From contig CM043960.1 in NCBI GenBank assembly GCA_014529385.2, forward strand, positions 122,005,043 through 122,069,042: a DNA stretch of 64,000 nucleotides. Direction: 5' to 3'. Source of the stretch: Adiantum capillus-veneris. Its lineage: Eukaryota > Streptophyta > Polypodiopsida > Polypodiales > Pteridaceae. The notes under the pieces are model-generated. The model saw only the letters and a program-made list of their open reading frames with translations, did not search any database and was not told the origin of the DNA. Positions within the stretch are counted from its first letter, which is position 1, and each line of letters begins with the position of its first letter. Both the position numbers and the translations under genes were made by a program. Positions 52,788 to 63,590 of this stretch are shown here, in pieces.

Positions 52788-54293
52788 CATCACTATGTTG
52801 TACACTTTTTTTAATGTATATTAAATCATATCAAGCATAACTTTCTCGACAACATATATATAGCAAGGCCACCAAGCAAGACTAGTTTGTGATGGTAGAG
52901 CCATTTTTGGGGTGTTGATGGAGAACATGTTTCACATATTCTATGTCATTAGGTTAGCATGTTTCCTCAACAATGCCACTCACATAAAGCAAGAATAGAT
53001 TATTGTAGCTAATAAATATAATCAATTTTAATGGATTATTGTAGCTTTTTTGAGTGTAACTTTAACATCTAATTTAAATCCATGCAAGAATAAAATGCTC
53101 AGTCTTGTGTGGAGAAGATTACATTTGTTGATTGGATTCCTTCTCTCTCTCTCTCTTTCTCTCTTTCTTTATCCCTACACTGGCACTCAACTTTGCTTGT
53201 GCATACACACTCTCTCATAGTGGTTGCTTTGATAATTGTTGGTTTGCTACAATTGAGAATAGCTCTATTGTTGTAAAAAATGTCCCCTTTTATTGGACCC
53301 ATGTGATACTCTTAGAGATAAATAAGTGGGAGCCCAAGAAGTTCAAGAAGTAGCTAATATTTAGAAGGAATAAGCACCTCCCCTTGTGAGCCCTCTGGCG
53401 TGTTGGTTTTGTTTAAAAAAGGACAGGAGCCTCAAGGGTTGGCAAGATAGGACCCATCCTCAAAGAAGTCCGACATAAACACATTTAAGTAGCACTATTT
53501 AGTTGAAAAAACATATTAAATGGTACTACTGGCGGTGGAAAAACCCCTGAGATAATCATACATAGAGGTTTAAGTTACAAAGAGAAATGAAAAAATTAGA
53601 GATCATGGTACTCCAGAGCTGCATGATAAGCCAGTACTAGAAGGCCGCCCACACTAGCCTTACTCAGACCGCACATAGCATCCTACACCAAGTCAGAAGC
53701 CTCCACAATAGCCTCCAAATCTACATCAGAAACGCGTTTGTGTGGACCAGAGGTGTGTGGTAAGTGCAAGAGTAGGCGAGGAAGACAAAGAGGAGCTGGG
53801 GGGTCACGGGTAGATATGTTGTCGCAAGGTCAGTAGATAGCAGACATAGGAGCATCAATGAGCTTGCACGCAAGCAGAGAGAGGTGTGGCAGCTCATCGT
53901 TGGCTCAGATTTCTTTCCCATTCTCTCTCTCTCTCTCTCTCTTCCATTAAACAAATAGCCAGGAATGGTGATTGGCAATGCTTCTGCTCAACCTCCTTCA
54001 ATGTGCTTACCACAAGAAAAGCAAGCTTTTGCTCAGTACTTGCCAGCCATTCAACCTTTCTTGGTTGCAAGCTCACAAACGAAATTACAACAGAGCCAGC
54101 CCAATCAAGAACTCAAGTAGCCACACCATAAGCACAGGCAATGACCTTATAATATTGATAGCAATTATTTGTACAGAAAAGTTCAGATCATCTTTCACTG
54201 ATAGAAACACCTGTGAAAAAATAAGGCAATGCTGCTTGCTCACCTAAAGTAACACTCCATAGTCTTTTGCAGAAGCAAGATTCTCATGCTCTT
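52788..54293. other. Gene-free region upstream of the NDUFS6-like 3' end
   Basis: No recognised gene. CT tracts occur at 53139-53166 and 53924-53942. Open frames such as 53721-53978 (-) span one of these and have no motif. The last 200 bases may contain the NDUFS6 3' untranslated region. Confidence 0.5.
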
Positions 54294-54708
54294 TTAATGA
54301 TGATCATGATGGGATTGTACATATCGCAGACCGCAATATTTGCAGACATTAGGTTCTCCAGAATCCAAAGAGATGTATTCCACTGGATGACCGAGTAGGT
54401 GGTGTCCTGAACAAAGATAAAGTAGACCTCAGATTATCGAAAGTTATTGAAAGTTAAAAACAGTACCTGCTTGTTTCAGCTTACACTTTTACTTACCTCC
54501 ATCACAAGCCACGACTCGTCCTTCGACGGCTATCGGTGGTATCTCATTGATATATTCCATTGGAGACTTATTGTTCAGATTCTGAAATAAATAGAGAAAG
54601 ATCACTTGAGAAGATATCTATGAAACTTACCTACGTTTCTTTCACCGACCAATGAGGAGTTAAATTGACACTGTATGATCTTCCTTCAGATATGATCAGA
54701 TATGGCTG
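54294..54708 (-). CDS. NADH dehydrogenase Fe-S protein 6 (NDUFS6-like), partial, three exons
   Basis: NDUFS6 is the zinc-binding accessory subunit of the mitochondrial complex I matrix arm. Reading the - strand, exon 54581-54497 (85 bp) encodes NNKSPMEYINEIPPIAVEG and VVACDG. A 90-bp intron with gtaagt and cag borders follows. Exon 54406-54294 encodes LLGHPVEYISLD, EPNVCKYCGLRYVQSHHDHH and a TAA. The zinc ligands Cys (VVAC), His (LGHP) and CKYC are all present with family spacing, and the His-rich end is typical of plants. A candidate upstream exon, 54708-54646 (GRSYSVNLTPHWS), fits if the donor gtgaaa is used (64-bp intron). A better-looking gtaagt 15 bases on adds a stop and leaves only 49 bp of intron. 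The start codon and transit peptide exon were not found. Gene or recent pseudogene remains open. Confidence 0.82.
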
Positions 54709-55619
54709 CTGGAAACATGGCAAAAAGATCTGAGCTAATGGAATATTGATCTCTCCATTCGCAGATTTTATTTGATGTCCTTTCAAGAGAAAGCAAAAGG
54801 GTGAAGGGGGCCTTAAAGTCTCTAGACATCAGAATGGGTGCCTTGCAGTGTCCAGCCAAAGCCAACAAACTAAAACCATCTACTCTCCCAAAAGCCAGCG
54901 CTCAAAAAGCAACCAGCGCTTTTCACGGAAATCCGTTCTGCCACGTCAACATGCTGTCAGTGCATTTCGCGGGCCTGTCCGTACAGTCTGCCACGTCAAC
55001 ATTTGTCAACATAAAACACGGGCTGTGTAGAAAGTGTGTCGTGCTCTCTACAATGGGTGCTCCTCAGTGCAGTATGCGTGAAACCTCACTCCAACAGAAA
55101 AAAAACATCACACAGCAATGGAGCAACAGCTCAAATCACAACTGCAGACTCATAATTCACTGGAACTAAAGAGCTCATAGAACCATACAGTCTTTGGTTG
55201 GCACCACACTCAGCTCCAAGCCCAAGACTCACAAGTACAATGGGGGTGTCGAGGCTCCAATGTGTAGGGAGGGTGCAGGTGTGTGGTGCTGGACTCAAGA
55301 CAAGACACTATACTAGACTTGTCACAATTGTGACTATGTTACAATATTAAATCTACTCCTAGTTGCAGATATGCGAAGTGCCATGCCAAAGAGGACCCCT
55401 ACGCTTGGATGGTCGCGACACTTCGCCCAAAAGATGTGCCTCTTTGCCAAAAGCCACACTCCTTCAACGATTGGTCACACCCCTTCGCTCTACAGGTGTG
55501 ACTCTTCGCCCAATGGTTGCAGCTCTTCACTGAAAATATGTGTCTTTACGTCTAAAGTCATGTCTCTTCACCATGAGACATGCCTTCACTAGTGACTTTT
55601 CGTCTCCTATATAAGGAGC
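54709..55619. other. Gene-free region; 5' side of the NDUFS6-like gene
   Basis: An upstream exon with the transit peptide should lie here if the gene is complete, but I could not define one. The frame 54868-54686 (-) is open from an ATG but is not in the exon frame. Repeated phrases ccagcgct and ctgccacgtcaacat occur at 54894-55010, and a perfect 14-bp palindrome gtcacaattgtgac is at 55321-55334. Confidence 0.4.
55376..55600. repeat. Degenerate short tandem repeats
   Basis: Variants of ctcttcgcccaaaagttgtg-like units (for example cacttcgcccaaaagatgtg, gactcttcgcccaatggttg) recur about every 25-33 bases between 55420 and 55570, immediately before the gypsy-4 LTR. Divergence is high. They carry no coding signal. 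Confidence 0.5.
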
Positions 55620-56743
55620 TGTCACGTGCACATTTAACCATATGTGTACGTAGACAAGCTGCTTCATGACATGGCACTTTTGTGAGTCTGCTTGCAGACC
55701 GTGCATGTCCAGACACTTGGAGTAGATGCATATCCTCTGGTTGCACACAGCATGATCATCAGATTTCCATCAGAACCCATCAGGAGCATTTTTACAGTGC
55801 TTAGACCTAATTTCCCTATTTTTGACAATTTTCACTTATTATTTTTGAGTGACTTTTGTTGGGAACTGGGTAGGGCAATTTGACTAGGTGAATATATAAG
55901 CAAACCTAGCGCTAGCATTCCACAGCAGAAGAGGCAACAGGAGCACTTGCTCAACATGCAACTTCTCAGCAGGACCCCCAAGATGCTCTAGCGTTTTTGG
56001 CAACACAACAGAGACACTGGCGTTTTTGCATCATCAGACCAGCCTTGGCGTTTTTGCATGGCAGATCAACCTCGGCGACCACAAGACACAGCAGATAGCA
56101 GATTTCAACAAGATCATTTTCAGCCCTAGCATTAGCAGATTCCCACAACAGATAGCAGATTTCCCTGCAAGATCATTTTGAGCCCTAGCGTTTTTGCAGA
56201 TCTTCGCGACGGAATCAGCCCTAGACTCAGCGTTTTCAGTTTTCAGGAGATAAAGATTTGCAGTTTTCAGCCATTAGTATCTTCAGATTTCAGCCCGTCT
56301 CGTCGTCGTCCTCATCGTCGGCAAGTCCAAGCATTTGTAGAGATTTGTGCAATCATAAGTAGACCGCTCTCACCATAGAGAGTGGGGCCTTCGGAGGAGG
56401 GTTTGACAACGTTCTGGTGTCGTATTCTTCTCTCTCTATCTCTCAATCTCAGCACCTTCATTCATAGTGTTCACCACTTTGTTTGTGTCCATTGCACTCT
56501 CTCACTAAAGGAACGGAAGGCTCTCCCTTGCGTAAGTAAAAGGAACCCTTGAGCACAGTTCGGAGCACTCATCTTGAGCAAAGTTAACATTCACTTCCGT
56601 TACACCTTACAGAAGCCTACTGTACTCAGTTTTCAAGCATTCATTCAATCAATCAAACACACATTCAGTCTCTTCTGTCTCAGTTTGATCTAAGTATGAA
56701 GTTTTAAGTCTTAAATATAGGATTAGCACCACTAATCCTCACA
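55620..56743 (+). repeat. gypsy-4 5' LTR
   Basis: The start TGTCACGTG is shared exactly with the second copy at 63591, and the match continues with indels to the window end. The end is ...aatcctcaca, one base before the primer site. It is about 1124 bp. A TATA-like aatatataag lies at 55891-55900, conserved at 63907. The phrase agccctagc/gcgtttttgca recurs several times at 55980-56230, forming a minisatellite-like stretch around the presumed transcription start. Confidence 0.85.
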
Positions 56744-56744
56744 G

Positions 56745-56756
56745 TGGTATCAGAGC
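56745..56756 (+). other. gypsy-4 primer-binding site (initiator Met tRNA)
   Basis: TGGTATCAGAGC follows the LTR after one base. This site is used by copia and by chromovirus-type gypsy elements. The gag downstream is of gypsy type. Confidence 0.92.
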
Positions 56757-57674
56757 AAAATTTTTCCCAGGACCCTAAGGTTGTGAGCCTCTCACCCTCG
56801 CCGCTACCCTCTGCCCCCCTTCTTGGAGTTGTATGGCAGCAGAAGAACGATGGCAGCCGCAAGCATGCAGGCATGAGATAACTCACATCTAGTTCTATTC
56901 TCCTCTTACTGCAATAGATAGCAGACAGATGTGTGTGTGCGGATGTACCAATGAACAAGTAACGTTGGTGATTCGTTATGTGCCTTTTTGCTGCCGACTT
57001 GCTTCTGTGCTTGCACCCTTTCCCGGCGCACTCCCATGCTCGCACCCGTTCCCGGCGGCGTGCCTTTTCAATGTGCGCATCCCTTCGTTGGGATTTTCTG
57101 AAGCCTCTTCGCGCGCTGGCTGGCTGCCCCTTCGTCAAATATTAAACGCTGGCTGTTGTATGTAATCAACCCAACAGCGCACAAACTTTATAAAATTAGG
57201 CAAAGGGTTTGTTTATTATAAAAATGGCCGGTCAGCCCCAATTTTTTTAACACCATGTGAACACACCTTTTAAATGACCACATTAAACTTACGTAAAGTC
57301 TAAAACAAAATGATGACCAACCAGCGTACTCAGTTTACACACGACCCTCCTGCCTCTCCCTTTGGTGCCGGTTTGGTGTGCACACTCTGCACGCAAGACA
57401 TTTCTCCTTCATGGCCGACGAATTCTTCAAGGTGCAAATCCCTTACCTTTCATATATAGAGAAAATATGCGTGTTCTCCCGAAAAATCCTACCACATCCG
57501 AAGCAATAAATATTCCGGATACTCTTGAATCTGAAGTCATCATAATTTTAGATTCCCTGACTCCAGAGCCCGAACCCGTTTCTGAACATAGTCTCCGCTC
57601 CAGAGTACCCATCCCCGAACCTGTTCCCGAACCAAAACCTACATCTGTTCGAGAGTTCCCTTTGAGGCGTAACC
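56757..57674 (+). other. gypsy-4 leader region
   Basis: 0.9 kb lie between primer site and gag. A 115-codon frame at 57362-57709 with EPEPV/PEPKP repeats overlaps the gag start in another frame. It could be a leader peptide, but nothing supports translation. No domain is seen on either strand. Confidence 0.45.
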
Positions 57675-58274
57675 ATGCCGAATTCTCAAAACGGAGGTGG
57701 TCAATCTGACGACGCCCTTACTCTTATCAAGGAACAGATGGCCACACTCTCCGCAAGTCTCGCATCACTACACACTCGCTTGGACCAGATGCAGACACAA
57801 AACAATTCTCGGAGTCGTCCTACGACTTCTTAGACAACATATGCTGCTTCTCCACCACCTTCTTCCGAAGCTTCAATGGACGAACAAAATGAACCAGAAC
57901 CAACTGAAGAGGTAGACAATCGTGAACTTCAATTGCTTTATGAATTTTTTAATGCTGCACAGAAGAAGCTGCTTGATGTTAAATTGCCGGAACCGTATAA
58001 TGGTCGTCGCGACAAGCGCGTGCTGGAACAATGGCTATTCAAAATGGAGGTCTACTTGTCCAACACGGATTTAGTAGAAAGTAAAAAAGTTGCACTTACT
58101 AGTTCTCTTCTCAAGGATACAACATTTCTTTGGTGGCAACGACGGGTTGCTGATGGTAAACACACACCTTCTTGGGACAAATTCCGGCATCCTGTTCACA
58201 AGGCGTTCAAGCCTGCCAATGCGGATTTTCATGCTTGGTCCTCTCTTCGCCGCCTGAGTCAAAAAGGTTCCTTC
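57675..58274 (+). pseudogene. gypsy-4 gag, truncated by gypsy-3
   Basis: The frame starts at 57675 with a short Gln-rich N-terminus and coiled-coil-like MATLSASLASLHTRLDQM. One TAG at 57831-57833 interrupts it. The gypsy gag core follows: LPEPYNGRRDKRVLEQWLFKM, KKVALTSSLLKDTTFLWW, then FKPANADFHAW. The protein stops abruptly at 58274 where the gypsy-3 LTR begins. No continuation of the gag is found beyond gypsy-3. The expected zinc knuckle and pol are absent. Confidence 0.85.
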
Positions 58275-58922
58275 TGTAACAGACTTGGACACTCCAAGTC
58301 AAGATTCTACCGCGACACGACAGGAATTTACTTCAAAATAGTTCACTATTCACAATTGATTCGACACGCCCTGGCAAAGTTCCGTGGCTAGAGATATTGG
58401 CCCCCAAGACTGGCGCCCCTTTTGGTATTTCTTTTTGTATTAATCTGCAACTCAAAGTACAAGGGAGTGGGAGGCTCTCACTCTCAGACTCTGCGTCCAG
58501 ATGCTCTAAGAAGTGGGAGGACTGCCCACACTTACAAAAGTTTTACAAGAGATGCCAAAAGCAGAGCCCCAGAAGCTGTAAATCAAAAGCCTTGTAAAAA
58601 TTTAGCAACTTTTCTCTCACAAGGCTTGCTAAAATAAAGCAATGGTAAAAATAAAGCTTTCTCTCTCTCTTGCGTAGAGCGTAGCCCAAAAAGCTGCATG
58701 TTGCTTTTACGTAGACTTTTTCGTACAGCTGTTGTAGAATGCGGGCGTCCGCAGACTCCGCCATGTCAGCAGTTTCAGCGCCGTACAGGCCATGCCACGT
58801 CAGCAATTCAGCGACATACAAGCCATGCAACGTCAACAGTTCAGCGCCATTTCCGGAAGCTGGCCAAATCGGGGAGGGTGTGTGTGTATCTGTTGGGCAT
58901 GCCACGTCACTGGATTGTGACA
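58275..58922 (-). repeat. gypsy-3 left LTR (3' LTR)
   Basis: + strand ends are tgtaacagacttggac and ggattgtgaca, giving TGTCACAATCC at the - strand start, preceded by a polypurine tract (caagagggggta, 58923-58934). It is 648 bp. Near 58750-58850 the U3 holds several ccacgtca/ccatgtca motifs spaced about 25-30 bases, resembling bZIP-type ACGT sites. Confidence 0.88.
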
Positions 58923-58934
58923 TACCCCCTCTTG

Positions 58935-59508
58935 AAAGCATTATAATCGCCCTAGATTACGCCTGCAAAACAGACAGAAGCCATAAACTGTCTTACCAGA
59001 CACTGACAGTTAATACCGACGCACTAGGAACACACATCTAGCACATGTACCAATCAACAGTCACATCACTTGACATCACAAGACATCACATGACAAATCA
59101 CATTCAACATTCATTCGGATCTCAGACCATGATTTATCGGCAACGTATTTAGCAATCGCATCTAGATTCAGTTGGGACCTCACAGATGCTCGATTGACTA
59201 ATCCTAATTGCAACCATGTCTAACGAGATCTTTCAGACCAAAATGCTGCAGTCATTTCGTCTATCAGTTCCTGCACTTAAACAAGTCAAGAACAAATCAG
59301 TATCATATTATCGGGAATTCCAGTTCATAAAGTCATACAGCAGAATACTACCAGCTCACAGTATCCCTGAAACTCAAAGAGACATCATTGACTTTAATAT
59401 CAAAAATCGAGGCAATCTGTTGACAAAGGAGCAAAGCAACTCCCCTCTTGTGCATACCCGCTGCATCGATTCGGTCCAAGTTGAGTTCGGGGTTTCATTT
59501 AGAATAGA
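58935..59508 (-). other. gypsy-3 3' internal noncoding region
   Basis: Sequence between the chromodomain frame and the polypurine tract. The + strand frame at 59216-59536 has no motif and runs antisense to the element. I see nothing else. Confidence 0.5.
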
Positions 59509-59745
59509 CTATGCTAATCCAAATGCTTCAAGGTAAAGATTCACAATCTGAGGAGTATCTGCTAGGTCCTCCTCCTCCATCCACTTCGCATCCAATGCAG
59601 GATAGTTTTTGAATTTAACCAAGAACCACCTTATCACTTTACCCTTAACCTTTTTGTCTTTATGTGCCAATATCTGTTCTGGAACAAATCTCCTCGTTTT
59701 CTTCCACTTTGGGTTGCTCATCAGGCTCCCCATCTTCGGGCACAT
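59509..59745 (-). pseudogene. gypsy-3 chromodomain-like C-terminus
   Basis: The 78-codon frame contains PEQILAHKDKKVKGK, VIRWFLVKFKNYPALDAKW and MEEEDL. This matches the pattern of the chromodomain at the end of chromovirus integrases (hydrophobic-aromatic V-W-x-G/N-x-x-x-x-x-W). It is separated from the integrase by frame breaks. In intact elements this domain guides insertion to particular chromatin. Confidence 0.75.
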
Positions 59746-59926
59746 CGCCTTTAAAAGGCTTCAAGAGACTCACATGAAAAGCATTGTGAATTCTCCAAGT
59801 ATCGGACAGCTTCAGTCTAAAGGAGACATCATTTATCTTTTTAGAATTTGGAAAGGTCCGTAGTATCGCATACTAAGCTTTGGAAAAAGCCTCTCCTTTC
59901 CCTTTTTCTTTCTCAAGCATGCCTTC

Positions 59927-61178
59927 TCAAAACGTAAGAGCACCCAATTTGTTCTCCTTCAATTTCAAATCGCGACGATGACAATCTGTTGCCTTTTTCT
60001 GTCTTTCTTGAGATTTCTGCAAAGCCTCGCGGACCTTGGCAAAAGCCGTGTCCAAGTTACACGTGTACTCATCGGCTTCAAAAATCTTATCTTTCGTGCT
60101 TAGGAAGGGTGGAACCTTCGTAGCACCTTCAATAATCTCAAATGGCGTCTTCCCCGTCGAAGAGTGTATCGTGTTATTGTAGGCAAATTCCACCAAAGGT
60201 AAATACTTTTCACATTGAGTCTTCTGATCCGAGATGTAAGACTTCAATAGATCTAGTACCACTCAATTGGCAATCTCTGATTGCCTGTAAGTCTGCGGGT
60301 GGAACAATGACCAGAACTGCAACCGCGTGCCAATGTTCTTCCAAATTGCCTTCCAAAACAAACTCATAAATCTGGGGTGCCCTGTCGGAGATCATCGTCT
60401 CAGGCATGCCATGTAATTTGAAAATCTGGGCCACAAACAATCTCGCTAAGTGATCCGGCTTGACTGTTTTCTTCAATGGAATGAAATGAGGCTGCTTGCT
60501 AAATCTGTCAATAACAGTCCAAAGACCATCGTGACCACTCTGTGTTCTCAAGAGATCAAAAATGAAATCCATTGCAATACTTTCCCAGGGGCGGGTGGGT
60601 ATGGATAAAGGCTGTAACAATCCCTGTGCTTTATGCCTGTCAAACTTGACCTTCTGGCATACCAAGCAACTGCGTACAAAATCGTCCACTTCCTTCTTGA
60701 GTCTCGGGCAAAAGAAGTATCTCTCTACACCTTTCAAGGTGGTAACAATGCCACGGTGACACGTAAAAGGTCGACAGTGGCATTCGGTCATAACCTTTTC
60801 CCTCAATGGCTGTGTAACGCACAACATTGTTTTCCTCATCAAGTAGCCATCCCGAATGGAATATCCCGCTACTATCTCCCCATTCCGTATCCCAGTGAAA
60901 ATATCTGCAAAATCTGTATCCGTGGCATACTGGTCGACCATAACCTCAAAGCTCCTATGATGTATCGCAGAAATAGCTAGAACCAATGGCTCCGAGACAA
61001 AGCATTCGCCACCAAATTCTTCTGTCCCTGCACGTGGACAATCTAGAAGTGAAACTGTGACAAGATGTTCGCCCACCGCATCTACTTTTCCGATAGCTGG
61101 TTCTGTGACAAGAAGTAGTGTAAACTCTGATGGTCTGTGTAGACAGTAAAATCCGCTCCGAGTAGGTAATGCCGCCAC
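59927..61178 (-). pseudogene. gypsy-3 integrase
   Basis: Two frames, 61178-60210 and 60262-59927, make one integrase. The zinc-binding part (TECHCRPFTCHRG, SCLVCQKVK) is followed by the core (WESIAMDFIFDL with first Asp, DGLWTVIDRFSK, MISDRAPQIYEF with second Asp). The sequence degenerates before the Glu. The second frame resumes with YLPLVEFAYNNTIHSSTGKTPF, typical of chromoviruses. A frameshift and deletions near 60260-60340 make it inactive. Confidence 0.85.
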
Positions 61179-61429
61179 TGAGCAAGAGCATGGATAACTG
61201 CCAAAAGCTCTCTCTCATAAATCTGTGCTGTCAATTCTGGCATTGAGAACAATTGGCTCTTGTAGGCAATGACATGGCCTTCTTGCATTAAGACCGCACC
61301 CAGACTACGACCACAAGCATCCCAATATACTGCGAATGACTTCTGCAAATCCGGCAAAGTCAAAACTAATCCTGTAGTCAATTTCTCTTTCAATGTCTGA
61401 TACCACTCTAACAGACTTGGACACTCCAA
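61082..61429 (-). pseudogene. gypsy-3 RNase H fragment
   Basis: The frame contains LKEKLTTGLVLTLPDLQKSF, YWDACGRSLGAVLMQEGHV and YERELLAVIHALAQWRHYL. TDHQSLHYFL follows, the gypsy-type RNase H with its Asp and Glu residues. Its first codons are contributed by the LTR and primer-like sequence (61396-61429). The true domain therefore begins abruptly near 61395, and the RT expected upstream is missing. It continues into integrase after a frame break near 61090. Confidence 0.85.
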
Positions 61430-61909
61430 GTCAAGATTCTACCGTAACACGACAGGATTTTACTTCAAAACAGTTCACAATTCACAATTGATTTGACATG
61501 GCCCGGCGGAGTTTCGTGCCTAGAGATATTGGCCCCAAAAACTGGCACCCCTTTCGGTATTTCTTTTTGTATTAATCTGCAACTCAAAGTACAAGGGAAT
61601 GGGAGGCTCTCACTCTCAGACTCTACGTCCAGATGCTCTACGAAGTGGGAGGCCTACCCACACTTATAAAAGTTTTCAAGGGATGCCAAAAGCAGCCCCA
61701 AAAGCTGTAAATCAAAAGCCTTGTAAAAATAAAGCAACTTTTCTCTCACAAGGCTTACTAAAATAAAGCAATGGTAAAAATAAACCTGCACGCTGCTTTT
61801 GCGTAGACTTTTCCGTACTTGTAGAATGCGGGCGTCCGTATACTCAGCCACGTCAACAATTCAACACCATTTCCGGGAGCTGGCCAAATCGGGTAGGGTA
61901 TGTGTGTGT
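61407..61909 (-). repeat. gypsy-3 right LTR (5' LTR), truncated
   Basis: Matches 58275-58860 with substitutions and a deletion of about 60 bp. Its inner end reads tctaacag instead of tgtaacag. The outer part stops at gggtatgtgtgtgt, where the copia-5 LTR begins, so about 30 bases of U3 are missing. Confidence 0.82.
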
Positions 61910-62170
61910 TGTTGGGTTAAAGGCCTAAATAACCCCTTTTTGTACATTTTTATACTTTGAACCTGGACACATTTTTTTAAAGTCACTTATAATAAAAGTG
62001 GGAAAACCCAAAACTCGCTTATTAAGTTTTCCCAAAAAATGTGAGCTCTCTCTCTCCTTGCTTCGATCTCTAGCGCTAGCTCTCTGCTGCTCTGTGCCTC
62101 CAGCTTCTTGCCCCAATCCTGCACTACATCGCGACACGCACCTACTGGTACCTTCTGCTTCGCGCTTGCA
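61910..62170 (+). repeat. copia-5 5' LTR
   Basis: Starts TGTTGGGTTAAAGGCC and ends gcgcttgca, two bases before an initiator-Met primer site. It is 261 bp, a usual size for short copia LTRs. A CT-rich stretch at 62046-62060 may mark the transcription start region. The first seven bases (tgttggg) also occur at the matching point of the gypsy-3 LTR, so the exact junction is ambiguous. Confidence 0.75.
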
Positions 62171-62172
62171 AC

Positions 62173-62184
62173 TGGTATCAGAGC
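62173..62184 (+). other. copia-5 primer-binding site (initiator Met tRNA)
   Basis: TGGTATCAGAGC, a perfect match to the plant copia consensus, two bases after the LTR. Confidence 0.95.
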
Positions 62185-62616
62185 CCTAGGGTTTCAAAAC
62201 AACCCTGTGCAGTCTGCTCGACAGCGAGTTAAATTTGCTTTCCCGCGTTCAAATTTCGCTTTTATCGCGAAGCCCCTTGTTTCTGGGGTCAAGAAGGTCA
62301 CCAAAACTGCCAAAAGCCCAAAACAGGTTGTTTTTAGGTCAAAATAGATGATTTACAGGTTATTACGGGTCAAAACAACAATACGCAGGTGTACCAAAGT
62401 TGTGGGATCACATGTATTGATGTTTGTCATGAAAGTTGAGTAAAAAGATGAGTACACGCGCTTGAAATTGCACATTTCAGCTGAAATTTCAGATTTGGAC
62501 AGTTTCATGTAAAGAAACTGTGGCTCTTTGTATGCAAAGTCTTGTGGTTGCTACTATTTGCTGAAATTTTCAGCCTTTTGCATCTCCTTAGTATACACAC
62601 TTGTGGTTGAATTAAG

Positions 62617-63560
62617 ATGGCTTCTTTCTCTTCCACATCTGACACTAAAAGTTTGATGGAAATCAAACGGTTCGATGGTCAAGGCTTCGATGTTTGGCAA
62701 GAATGCATGCAAGATATCCTTTTCTTAAAGGATTGTGAAGATACATTGGAGCAGAATAAGCCACCAGGTTTGTCTGACGAAGAGTGGACCAGGTTAAATA
62801 AGAAGGCTATGGCCTACATCAAAATGGCTATCAATGATGACATTTTGACAGACATCAAGCGTTTGGACTCTGCTTATGCAATATGGCAAAAGCTAAAGTC
62901 CAATTATGAAAACACCACGCCTGTGAACCAGGTGCATTTGATGCGAAAGTTAGTGAATATGCAGCTTGATGACTCGAAGTCAGCTTCTGAGCATTTGAGT
63001 GCTTTTAAAGGTGTGTTGAGTCAATTACAGGACAGTGGGGGCTTCAGCAATTCAATGATAAGCTGAAAGCTATTTTCTTGCTTATGACATTGCCAGATAC
63101 TTGGGAAACTTTGGTTGATTCCTTAAGCAACAGTCCCACCCTAACTTATGACGGTGTGAGAGGGTCTATTCTCAATGAAGAGATTAGACGCAAGTCTAGT
63201 GGGGAAGGTGGCAGTTCTGCCTGCAATGCAAGAGGTAGAAATCAAAAGCGTGATGCGGACAACAGGACGCAAAATAGAAGTAAGAGCAAGACAAAAGATA
63301 AGGATGTCCCTTGTTATCAATGTGACACATAGGGTCACAGGAAACCTGATTGCAGGTATTTCAAGAAAGAACAGGAAAGGAAGAAGGAAACGCAAGAAAA
63401 GAAGAAGAAAGATGAGAAAAAAGGGGAAAAATCAACAGGTGATTCCTCCAGGGATGCTAAGAATGCAAATGTATCCTCTAGTGTGGTCATTGAGGAGCTG
63501 TCAGACGTTGACGAAATCTTGGTTACGGCTTCATGCCCCTCAGATTTGGTTGATAGCTAA
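62617..63560 (+). pseudogene. copia-5 gag, broken and truncated
   Basis: The frame from 62617 gives the copia gag core: LMEIKRFDGQGFDVWQECM, LSDEEWTRLNKKAMAYIKM, AIWQKLKSNYENTTPVN, LVNMQLDDSKSASEHLSAF. A frameshift near 63040 is followed by a second frame (LPDTWETLVDSLSNSP, LNEEIRRKSS). The zinc knuckle CYQCDTxGHRKPDC has a TAG at its seventh position (63330-63332). A Lys/Glu-rich tail ends DLVDS at 63557, just before the protease active site would come. The element then stops, and 30 bases later a foreign LTR begins at 63591. Confidence 0.85.
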
Positions 63561-63590
63561 TGTAGAAGACATTCTTATCTCGAAGAAAGA

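Larger units (their letters stand above)
58275..61909 (-). mobile_element. gypsy-3: internally deleted chromovirus-type gypsy element
   Basis: Two direct LTR copies (58275-58922 and 61407-61909) flank - strand RNase H, integrase and chromodomain-like sequence. Gag, protease and RT are absent. The right LTR is followed (on the - strand) by a primer-site-like tggtatcagac that runs straight into RNase H coding sequence, so the deletion begins at the primer site. The element interrupts gypsy-4 gag at 58274. Its right LTR is truncated where copia-5 starts, so no target duplication can be checked. Confidence 0.85.

Noticed and set aside
57362..57709. 115-aa Pro/Glu-repeat frame before gypsy-4 gag
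   Set aside because: It lies in the leader, overlaps gag in another frame and has no recognisable domain, so I kept it only as a remark on the leader.
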